Below, in pieces: positions 51,128-61,600 of a stretch of DNA of 64,000 nucleotides (its first letter is position 1; the number at the start of each line of letters is the position of its first letter). The notes below the pieces were generated by a model. That model was not told the DNA's origin and searched no databases. It saw only the letters and a program-made list of their open reading frames with translations. A program made the translations under genes and the position numbers. The DNA is taken from NCBI RefSeq assembly GCF_019925205.1, contig NC_083563.1, positions 4,774,001-4,838,000 of the forward strand, written 5' to 3'. Source of the DNA: Metopolophium dirhodum. Its lineage: Eukaryota; Arthropoda; Insecta; Hemiptera; Aphididae.

Positions 51128-51586
51128 CGTATACATTTGCTTCATTTACTATAAGATATGAATTATTAGCCGTCAAATATACAATATATCATAATATTAT
51201 GATTATAATAATATTATATCATAATTCATAACTGTACGTCATAGGCCATAGCCCTCCTCATACGTACGATTGATTTGATATTCTTATAATATTTTATATG
51301 TAGTCTTATTCTTTTAATATAACTGTAAATTATTAAGTTGAAAATTGTTCTGAAAATGTTGATATTAGGTACCTACCCATAATTTACAAAGGGTTACATA
51401 ATTTGAAATTCAATACGATTAGTTTTTCAATTATTGAAACATATTTTACACTAGGAAGTAGAAAGTAAGAAAATAGTCCTTAAAAATTATTTTAGCGCCA
51501 AAAAATTGAAGATCCAGTTTCTATTTACAGTTATTGTTCCATAATAGGTAAATCCTATGTAAATTATAAAGAAAACTTAAGAGAAT

Positions 51587-52027
51587 GTTACCACACTATT
51601 TGTTTTCTCTCTCTGGCCCACGCGCAACATAGACAAAACGCTTTTCCGCAGAATCATTTTTTCTGTGTTTTTTAGTAATCTTAGAGTAAAATCATCCATT
51701 ACAAAAAATTAGAGAGTAATATTTTTGAGGGAATGATATATCGATTTTACATTTTATTGTTATTTGACTTTGACTTTGTATTCGACTTTCAAAATAAACA
51801 AATAATTGTTGTAAATTTAAATTATGTTATTGTTTTGAGACAATATTTAGACAAATCAATATGGCATTCCCTCAAAAATATTATTCCCTATCTTTTTTGT
51901 AATGGGTGATTTTACTCTAAGATTACTTAAAAACACAGAAAAAATGATTCTTCGTAAATGCGTTTTCAATTTTGTCTATGTTGTGCATGGGCCAGAGAGA
52001 GAAAACAAATAGTGCGCTGTCATCCTA
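51587..52027. mobile_element. Foldback element with long inverted arms, about 440 bp
   Basis: The left arm (about 51587-51745) and right arm (about 51866-52027) are imperfect inverted copies: CACTATTTGTTTTCTCTCTC, AGTAATCTTAGAGTAAAATC and AATATTTTTGAGGGAATG all recur on the opposite strand. The roughly 120-bp loop is AT-rich. It can form a hairpin of about 160 bp. A solo end occurs at 31177. Confidence 0.75.
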
Positions 52028-52537
52028 GCTCTTAAAGTATACCTACCTACTTTTTTAATATAATTGTCAATTGATTATCATAACATTATTATATATTTAT
52101 ATTGCGACATTGTGTAATACGTAGTAATTGAGCTTAAAAAAAAACTCGTTTTTTACAGTAGGTACCTATCGGAAAATTCGTTTCTATCTAATCTCATATT
52201 ATTCTCATTAATTATAATCGCTCAATGCATCACCGCTTCAAACTGCTGGTTTAGTCAACACGCCCTACTGTACGTCTGTACCCTGCCATTCGTACTATAT
52301 AATGATACAGGAAAATCCGAGCGCTTCTGTCATTATATCGCATAGGTATACCGTATAACCTGTAGGTACCTAATTAAGAAAATGATTTAATTTCATAATT
52401 TATGTTCTCTCTTTTTTAATAAAACACATATACCAGAGTAGTACTTTTAATGAAAAACCTATATTGTAACATGCCGTATTATTGCCAATTGACATTATAA
52501 ATTTAATTGATTAATTTTTCTTCCTTTTTAAGCGGGC

Positions 52538-52819
52538 ATGTGGTGGCTTATTTCACTTTCCCTGGCCGCATGCCACTGTCTTCCAAACATTACCTATAAA
52601 TTGTGTAAATTACACAAAGTTAAGTTAATAATAATTAAAAATACTACTAGTTCAATTTGTATGGTTACAATCCGAAACGTGTTTTTGCCATTTTGGTCTA
52701 AAACGTGTTATTACTTATGTTTTAAGTATAGGATTACCTTTAATACGATGAATAAACTAGAATCTCATTTGATTTATTCAAAAATGTTTTATTTACCTGA
52801 ACCCTGGGTTACGTACTAA
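52538..52819 (+). other. Candidate signal-peptide exon between the paralogues
   Basis: A strong acceptor (TTTTTCTTCCTTTTTAAG) lies 5 nt before ATG, then MWWLISLSLAACHCLPN, a plausible signal peptide in the same setting as the paralogues' first coding exons. The frame stays open for 93 codons but turns AT-biased after about 25, so only the first part would be exon. No downstream partner exons were found; it could be the relic of a third copy. Confidence 0.25.
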
Positions 52820-53328
52820 ATGGTGTGTTATTTTTCTATTAAAAAGACGTTATGCAAATTTTAAGTTCTAAATAATCTATTTAACTGTGTTGTCTTAAGT
52901 ATTATATTTAATTGATTTATCATCAAATTTAAACATACAAATATTATTATCTATCCAATATTATCTTAACTGCACATTATTATGTATATTATAGTACAAA
53001 TGTGTACTGTATACTCAATGAATGATTTAATGATTATATTTATACACAATTATTATTGACACATCACGTAGACGCTTTATTCATAATATTATGTTATATA
53101 CCTACCGTGGTACGCATATAATGCTATGTATTTAATTAATTTTAATTAAAAAATAAATACAAATATAATTAACAACTCAAGTCAATAATTATATAGTTGT
53201 TAAATCTGTAAAAATTGATTTATACACTCGACGATACGAAAAAAAGCAACGACAGTTTTTTGTGTTCACAATTTTTTTTTTATTTATCAAACAAAAACAA
53301 TATGAAATATATATAATAATATATTGAA

Positions 53329-53776
53329 TTTAATTTCAAAAACGGAAACAATTTTAGAAACAGTTGCCGTTGTTATTTACAATTTTGTATGTTCAAAAAA
53401 AAGGTAGAACAAAAAAGAAAAAGCCGAAATTTATAGAGTGAAAGTGAATATTATTAATTGAGATATAAGTAAAGGAAATTTAATTTCAAAAACGGAAACA
53501 ATTTTGGAAACAGTTGCCGTTGTTATTTACAATTTTGTATGTTCAAAAAAAAGGTAGAACAAAAAAGAAAAAGCCGAAATTTATAGAGTGAAAGTGAATA
53601 TTATTAATTGAGATATAAGTAAAGGAAATTTAATTTCAAAAACGGAAACAATTTTGGAAACAGTTGCCGTTGTTATTTACAATTTTGTATGTTCAAAAAA
53701 AAGGTAGAACAATAAAGAAAAAGCCGAAATTTATAGAGTGAACATTATTAATCGTGATATAAGTAAAGGAAATTTA
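53329..53776 (+). repeat. Three tandem copies of a 150-bp unit
   Basis: The word TTTAATTTCAAAAACGGAAA recurs at exact 150-bp spacing (copies starting about 53329, 53479, 53629). Copies 2 and 3 are nearly identical; copy 1 differs for example in TTTTAGAAAC versus TTTTGGAAAC, and copy 3 is truncated at its end. The unit is AT-rich and non-coding and directly borders the GC-rich island. Confidence 0.95.
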
Positions 53777-53789
53777 ATGAGAAAAAAAA

Positions 53790-54776
53790 AATACGACGGA
53801 CAGGAGTGAGGAGACGCAAATAACTAGGAGGGGAGGGTACGGAATGGCGATTTGGTGCGGATATTATGCAATCTTGTGGCCACTGGTCACCTCTGCACGT
53901 TCCCACGACCGGTCCCCCAGGTTGACGGGTGTCACGGGCGCGTTTGCTCGGACGCGTGACGACCTTGCCCAGCTGGCGAGGCCAGACCGAGACGGCCACG
54001 GGAGCGACAACGGTTGACGGCGACGAGCGGCGGCTATAGTGCGCGATGTCGTGCGTCGACGGGGTTGACGGTGACGACTCTTACCGACAGACGGCGAAGA
54101 CCAATAGACACGTGGAGAGAGTGAACAGAGATTTTGTGCTGCGGAACAGTCTGAGACGCGGCCGATGTGGGATTACCGCGGGACGAAAAGGCGAGAGTCA
54201 TCGGATCCTTGACTCCCGGTAATTTTCGCCCTGGCGTCGTCCCTTCAGCCGCGTCTTCGTCCGATGACCGCCGCCGGACCATATGAAACAGTTAAACTAA
54301 ACCAACTTAACCTAACTTAACCTAATTACCCTAAGTTCCCTCGGGTCCGGCGCCGCTCACGTCCGTGTTCCTAACACATAAAATCTCTATACCACTCACC
54401 CCGTGCCGAAGTCTCCGCCGTTGCCGTCGAAACGAGTCGTCATCGCCGTCGTCATCGTCGGTATGCCGTCGGGGCGGAATCGTTGCCCACGTCGGTACCT
54501 ATGCTATAGCCGCCGCGTCGTCGTCGTTGTCGTCCGTCGCTCCACGTGACCGTAACTGCAGCCGGGCGCCCGCCAAGCCGCCAGAGGGTCTCGCGCGTCA
54601 ACTACGGCCGAGCGCGCTACGCCCGTAAACCCGTCGTGCTGGGGGGGGTGGTCGGAGAACGTGCGCGGGTGACTTACCGCCGCGCACCTTCCGTGCTCTT
54701 TTCCGTATCCTCCCCTCATTTGCGTCGCCGTCATCCTGTCCGTCGTCTTCGGCCCAAGTGGGCTGTGCTAGTTGTG
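53790..54776 (-). other. GC-rich flank (3' side) of the acidic-protein gene
   Basis: About 1 kb of CpG-rich DNA, sharply unlike its surroundings. Several frames are open on both strands (53748-53999, 54034-54282, 54365-54941), as expected from low stop-codon frequency in GC-rich DNA; none shows a recognisable domain. One - strand donor (GCGGCG then GTAAGT near 54678) hints at splicing. It may be 3' UTR or part of the same unit as the gene upstream on the - strand. Confidence 0.3.
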
Positions 54777-55520
54777 TTAGCTTCGCACGGTCTTACTGCA
54801 CCCGCAGCAGAACAACACGCGAAAAACGCGTTTAACACTTTTCCACGTCGACTTTTTACGTGGAGAAACGCGTTCTTCGCGTTCTACTGCGGGTTCTTCC
54901 TTGCCGTTCAGCTCACCGATACTATCATCTATCACAGCTAATTCGTTGGCCGGCCCCTCAATGTTTTCACATAATACGTCTTCTTCGTCCACGTCGTCGA
55001 GAGGTCCGTCCTCGGTAGTCGGAGCTGGGTCGACGGTCTCCAACTCCAAGGACGGCGCATCGCCACCCGACTTCGCATAACTGCAGGCTGATAAATCTTT
55101 TGAAGTGTCGTATTCTTCGACTGTGTAGCCGAGTGGTGCTGTCTCGGGGATCGGAGCTGCAGGCTCAGATTCCACGAGAGACAGCGCATCGCCACTCGGC
55201 AGTTCACTGTGCAAGACACTCGACTCCTCAAAATCTTCTTCGTCCTCGTCGTCCATTCCGGTTGCCTCTTCTAGTGGAGCCACTGGAGCATCGTCCTGAA
55301 CCGAAGTGGTTTCTCCAGGCTCGGACCCTGAGGACTGCACGTCGCCACTGGAGGCCATATCCGTAACAATGGAAGACAGAAGATATTGAACTAGTCGTAA
55401 GAGATTTTCGTCGTCGCCATCGTTTTCATAACGGCGATCCATTATACCAACTACAATTAGTTGGAGTATTTCGTGAAATGCATCTTGTATATCGTTGCTG
55501 TTACTATTGTTGAAAGCCAT
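54777..55520 (-). CDS. Acidic, internally repeated protein of unknown function
   Basis: A single open frame of 247 codons with ATG in good context (AAAATGG). Residues 1-50 contain IQDAFHEILQLIVVGIMD, amphipathic and helix-like. Residues about 55-190 are strongly acidic and made of roughly three 40-50 residue repeats opening SGDVQS, SGDALSLVESEP and GDAPSLELE. The C-terminus is abruptly basic and cysteine-rich: SPRKKSTWKSVKRVF then VLFCCGCSK, which could be palmitoylated and bind membrane. No signal peptide. I recognise no family. The sustained GC-rich codon choice contrasts with all neighbours. It is either a real intronless gene or a recent insertion such as a retrocopy. Confidence 0.55.
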   Translation of the reverse strand: MAFNNSNSNDIQDAFHEILQLIVVGIMDRRYENDGDDENLLRLVQYLLSSIVTDMASSGDVQSSGSEPGETTSVQDDAPVAPLEEATGMDDEDEEDFEESSVLHSELPSGDALSLVESEPAAPIPETAPLGYTVEEYDTSKDLSACSYAKSGGDAPSLELETVDPAPTTEDGPLDDVDEEDVLCENIEGPANELAVIDDSIGELNGKEEPAVEREERVSPRKKSTWKSVKRVFRVLFCCGCSKTVRS

Positions 55521-55529
55521 TTTTTATTT

Positions 55530-58120
55530 GAACGTATATATATGTGTCAGATATAATTTAGAATTGATAATGAGCTAAATACAAGTCTCTCAACACAGAG
55601 ACCGGTCAATTCGAAAATCTCCCAGGCGACGACGTGTACCTATATATTATTATATAGCCAGATAGTACGCTCTAGTTCATCGGCCCGCAGCATTAATTTT
55701 TCGAGTACATTAGTTTTTCTAAAGACCATTATTATTATTGATATAGTATAGATAGGTACCTAATATTCTGGTATTACGATTTGCATTATTCTGTGACTCG
55801 ATTTATACGTCTTTTAGGCTTAGCCGCTCAGAATCATTAAGTTAGTTTGTTTGTTAAGTTAAATAATATATTATAATTAGTAATATTATACTTGTGTTAC
55901 CTTTTTGACTTAATCCTAATTGAATATTATACACTCTTTGTGTGTTATTCATGACATTTTGATATTATCTTCAAGGCCTCAGTTGAAACAAATTTTCTGG
56001 AGAGGTTTAAAATTACATTATATATTTTCATAATATAAAAATTAAAAACCAACTAAAAAGAAATGTATATATTATAATAATTATTTAAATAACGGTTTTC
56101 ATGGATTACCTACATGTGTGATGAAATGTGTATTTTTAATTAAATATTTTTATAGTACAAAGTCTAGTAGTCTTTTTTTAGATATTCAAATTGATTAAAT
56201 TAATCAATAAATCTATGGTTTAACTAAAATCTGTTTTTCCACTCTGTTTACCGAATTCAATCAACATATTCTGAAAAGTCTTATATAATTTTAGGCTACA
56301 GATAAGGGGAACTTCTATATTTGTGTATTTTTGAGAAAGTAGGAAAGTATAAATTCATTAACTCCAAAATTAATTTAAATTTGTTTTCAGTTAAATAGTT
56401 ATGTTTGGGTAACAAACAGAAAGTATGGGTATTGAATGATGATAAATTATGTATAAATTTAGTTCCATTACAAACAAATTATCTAAGTTTGAATATTAGA
56501 GAATTTATTAATTAAAAAGTGCTTGGAGAGAATATTATTTAGTACTGGTTAAACTAATGTGTAAATATATAAAACAAACATTTCATTTAAAATTAGTGGT
56601 ATGAAAATTACCAGCCAATATTATTCTAAAACCATTGTACCCATACCAAACGCAACACACAAAAAAATTTAATCACGGCAAAGGTTATATTAGGGTTATA
56701 TGCAACTCATCACATTATTCTACGAAAACAATTTCATGAAATAAAAATGTTTACGCGTCATGCAAGGAAATTATAATATTATGTATATAATACGTAACCA
56801 AAAGTTTATGTTTTTTTAAGGACCGTGGTATAGATTTCAGTGTCTGGTTGTACAGGGAATACGCGTGATATGCGCGCCCAGCACTTTTTGGAATCTCCAC
56901 TTTACTGCGCGGCACTATAGGGATTCCAACTTTACTGCCATCTGGACGGAAAAATGTTGCTTTTTACGCTTCAACAACGGTCGAAAATCAAATTTTCGGT
57001 GCAGGCGTGACAAATAGTATGTTGTGTGGCAAGGGGCGGAAAGTGAGCTATTTCAGTCGCGGGCGACGTGTGCGGCACGGGCCGCAGGCGAGGGCTACAT
57101 TTCACCTAAGACTGAAATTGCCTTCTCACATGAGCCACACATACTATTTTTTGTTACGCCTCTGCATTCATCGATCACGGCAAAGGTAATCCATGGATCT
57201 ATCATGGCTTAAATATACAAGGTTTTTGCAACAGTACCCCCACTATATCGTTTTATTACGTTAAGAAATTAAAATGGCCGCGTAAGAAGACATATTATTG
57301 CTTTATAGTTAAAAAACTACAAATGGCGAACCCATAGATAGGTATAATATAATATGTTTTGCAGGTGGTGTTGTGAATTTATTGCATTTTAACTTTTAGA
57401 TCTATTTAAAAGTTTGATTATTTCCATAGCAAAGGATTTTATTTTAATCAATAAAATGTAATACTAATTGAAAAATGTATTAGAAGTATCTATAATAAAA
57501 TAAATTGTTTATGCAATTCATCAGAATATGGTTGACTCCTATTGATATTTCTTATTGTTCCGCCTATAAAATGTGTGATAGGCAGTTTACTTACATAACA
57601 GTTAAATTATTTGCCTGATAACTATACCAATTTATTATTTTTACAGTTCATACGAGTACCCGTACACATTTAATTAATGGATAAATATTTATTTGCTGGT
57701 AAGAACTGAAACATATGCTAGTTAAGTATTTATAATTATTATTATTCAAATTTATTTTGTTAAACACGTCCTGTTTCTAAGAACAAAAAAAATTGTGCGT
57801 GAACATATTTTTAGTTTTTTCGACCTTATAATAAATTCAAATTAAGGCTTATTATTTATCATCAGATCTCATTCAAAAATACCTACTTCAAGTTGAGCAC
57901 TATATCGTGTTATGTTATGAAACGTATAAAAAAATTGTAATTTACACTGATAATAATTATTTAACGAAACCGTAGAAAGCGTACAATACAGTATGAATGA
58001 TATAAATTCTAGCAAGTCTATACACAGTTTAAGTCATTCGGCAAGCACGCAGGTAAAATAAAACAATAATAATCACTACTTAACACACAGTAAACATGAA
58101 CAAACAAAATCGTTTGCAGT
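55530..58120. other. Gene-free stretch
   Basis: Mostly AT-rich; contains the palindromic element at 57000-57166 and, just before it (56820-56960), a GC-richer patch with the related words GGAATCTCCACTTTACTGC and GGATTCCAACTTTACTGCC. Confidence 0.4.
57000..57166. mobile_element. Palindromic miniature element, about 165 bp
   Basis: AGGCGTGACAAATAGTATGT at the left is mirrored at the right by AGGCGTAACAAAAAATAGTA on the opposite strand, each continuing into GTGTGGC. The central part is GC-rich and open in several frames, giving spurious 60-residue frames. No clear target duplication. Confidence 0.6.
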
Positions 58121-58203
58121 CATGATTTTTGACGGATAGTCCATTGTGGTGGCGGCCGCAGTTTTGCCATTTCTTCCGCAGGTCTCAAGTTTTTCGTTTC
58201 CGC

Positions 58204-58206
<3 letters not shown>

Positions 58207-58241
<35 letters not shown>
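58207..58241. repeat. (CA)n microsatellite
   Basis: About 17 uninterrupted CA units, roughly 80 bp upstream of the conserved 5' block of paralogue 2. Confidence 0.95.
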
Positions 58242-58242
<1 letters not shown>

Positions 58243-58319
58243 GCACACAAATGGCGTAAACAAACGGTTCCGTTCGTCTGGTTGTTACATATTACGAGTC
58301 CTAGTGAAACTTTAATTGC

Positions 58320-58512
58320 AACGATATGCTGTCGAAGCACGAACAATACGCGACACTTTTACTTTCCCGGTCGGAGACATAACAAAATCGGCCGTTCGAC
58401 CGTCTGGACCATCATTTAACGCGCCGAAGACAATCCAACACAACATCGCGACATTATTGACATTACCGATTTACCACCATAATCTAACCACAAGATACGT
58501 TGATAGTTACGT
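58320..58512 (+). other. 5' non-coding exon of tandem paralogue 2
   Basis: Alignable by eye with 47625-47822 (shared CGATATGCT, GCGAC-CTTTTACTTT, CCGAAGAC, ATAGTTAC) and ending at a donor (GT then GTGTAT). The ATG exon begins after the acceptor TTTTAAG at 58657, so a non-coding first exon is expected here. Confidence 0.55.
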
Positions 58513-58665
58513 GTGTATTCGCGGTCGTTCCTATACCGGTGAGTGTCGACCGGACTATATTATACTTCATCCGCGTTTGCTGATAAACCTCCACACAAAG
58601 TGACTATTGTCCGTTATTTGTTATGCTTTTTTATTAGTTAAATTTTATTTTTTTAAGAGTACATT

Positions 58666-61600
58666 ATGCAGCCAACGAGAGTTGCGGCCGTGTGCTTACT
58701 GTTGCTGGCCAGTCGCGCGGCGGGACACGCGATCGGCGAAAATCGCGCAGACTACGAAGACGCCGGAACCGCTGCAGACCGTAAGAGAGACGCCTCGCAG
58801 CAGCCGAGGGTTTTGGACATGGAGTCGATATTTGCGGGTTTCGCCAAGTCTATGATCAGCAGAACTGGATCCACCAGTAGTCAAGTACAAAACAACACAT
58901 ACATTGGTTTTTATATTATTTTCATGTTATTTTCTCGTAGAAAGATTTTAGAAAAAAAATTTTTTTAAATGGGATTTTATTTTGTCGCTGTTGGTAATAA
59001 CGCGTGTGCAACGTATTATTATATTGTATATTTAGAACCAGCACTGTATAAATCCGGGTGTAAAAAAGAGGTCCACCGGCCAGGGTATCTGCAAAATGTC
59101 TTCCCTGACCACCTTGTCCAGTCCCTGTCAGTTTTTCAAGATGGCCCTTGGATTATGCGATCTACCCGACATTTTGGCTAGTATTTCATTTATGTATGCA
59201 ACAAAACTTTAACACCCCCTCCCCCCGTCTTTTCGAGAACCTTATTTCTATGGCTAAAATCGCATTTCGGTTCTACTTTTACTTCAGTCTTCAATCAATT
59301 TAATAACAGTATATTTTAATGCTGTTCTTGACTTTTCTATACATAATGCTTTCTCGACCACTGCGATCGTTTTCAATACACACACACAAACCCAATACCC
59401 ATATATTATATTCATATAATGAAAATATACACGCATATATATTGTAATATTTGACTCGAGATGATATACACTGGATTCGTCACAATGACACTATGTTTAC
59501 ATATGAATTATATATTTTGTAGACGGTGAAAATACGATTATTTCTATATATATTATATGTTAGCATATCTTATGATAATAGAAACTCATATTATATTGGA
59601 CGATGTATTTTGTTCATTGTCAGTTCGTATAACGTAACAATTTGCACTTTATTACAACAATATAACATTTTAATGTATGCACATTGCACAGTAAAAACTC
59701 GAATCGTTTATAATTACCTTTTAGGCTATCGGTACTGCGTTAGTGGCGTAAAGATAGGGTAGCCTTGGCTACGGAATTTCGCGGGTCTCCGGGGGGGGGG
59801 GGGGGGGATAATAATTGTACAATTTGTTAAAGCGGAATCCAGTAAAACACTAAATATTACGTTTTGTAGGCGATTTACCTATTATTATATAGGTACTATA
59901 TAGTTGTGTACTTCTCACGTATTCCTTATTAATCATTAGTAATTATTAATAAACCATCATTTATTCATCATATTAATAATGTATTTCCCAAAATACGTCC
60001 GTTTACCTATTGTGTACTGAAAATGAATAGAGCCCCATAAGCACATATTATAATATAAAACATTATATAGTTATAAATTAATTTGATTTTAATTGCGAAT
60101 TTTCTAAACGGTCCGAATCTGTTACTCTCGTTTGACCATTAAATACTAAATAGTTATATCCTTTCAAACGAAAACTATATTAAATAACAATTTAAGAAAC
60201 CATTAAATGTTTTTCATCCGATTCAATAGTTTTTTTTATTGTTAACCATTTCACAGTGTTTCCACTCTGAAAATTACTTTAGTCTATGAAAATCGTGTTG
60301 ACCAGCTGCGATGGGGCGTATAATTTCTCATTCCCTACGACCTCGCCTTTGAATTTTGGACGGTCACGGAACGTTGAGCCATATTAAAATTGTATTACTG
60401 CGTGATACATTTCGGTATTTAAATTAAGCCGAATACTTACACAAATCTAAAATCCACGCATTTTGTCATTATTTGACAAAAAAAGTAAAATCTGATTAAA
60501 CATATAAATTCAAGTGTATTAACATTTTTAATTAGAAATCGGTAATTAATACAAAACATTTTGCACAGTCATTATTGCTCTAAATTATTCAAAATATAAT
60601 AATATATAATATATACGCTATATAGAATAACAATATGATGTTAGTCTGGCAAAAAAATAGTAAATACTCTCATTCAAATCGTCCTAAATTGATATATCAT
60701 GCATTGATAAATTTACTAAAAGCTTTCGATTTCAAAACCCACAACCACATGATCTGAACTTTTTCGTTACTTACTGGCTCTCCACTATACTACCTATGAT
60801 TTCGGCGTCGTTTATAACGTAATGAACGGTTACTTCCGCGTAAGTACTTGACTTGATCTTCACACTATGATGATATTTGTAATATTGTATACCTATTTTT
60901 ATACTAACTCCTATACCTATGGCTATATTATATATTAAATAATTTATATCACTTTCTCGTCTATATATATATTCCTACTGTTAACATTGTGTATTGTATA
61001 ATATACAAAATGATTCACCAAGTGAGCAGCTCACTCCCATTGTATGCTTTAGCTATGCGTTTATTTGAATTCTGATATTTTGGAATTTTTAAGTAAAGAT
61101 ACAACTTTTAATTTTTGTATTATAATGACCATTTTTTTATTACTAATATAATTTTTTATTTTTTTTTGCCATTTTAGGAGTGATATAGTGATGATACAAA
61201 CGTCTTTTTTTACAAATGATAACCGCGAATGGCTATCATTTGAAAAACATTTTGTATTAGCATTATCATACGTTACTCCATAAATTACATGAGTAGGTTA
61301 ATTCAAAACATGGTTTTTAGTACTTATACTTTAAAATCCCAAAAATCAAAATTGCAATAAATATATAATCAAAGCGACAAAACGGGTGTCAGAAACATGT
61401 TTGGTGAATCACCCTGTATACCTTCGTCTGCTGCCCTCATCGACGACTGCACTGCCATACTCGACGGTATGTGAACGATCATCGATTATTATACAGTGTC
61501 CGTCGTCATCTGTTTGTCTAGATGCTCAGCCTAAACATGTCCAACGTGGTTCTGATGCTGGTTCTCAAGGGACTGATCTGGGGAGCGTCGTACATGCAGG

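Noticed and set aside
54365..54941. + strand frames of 87 and 131 codons in the GC-rich island
   Set aside because: GC-rich DNA has few stops; the frames overlap the - strand gene end, are Arg/Ser/Pro-rich and show no domain.
57007..57212. Two 60-codon frames
   Set aside because: Both lie within the palindromic miniature element at 57000-57166.
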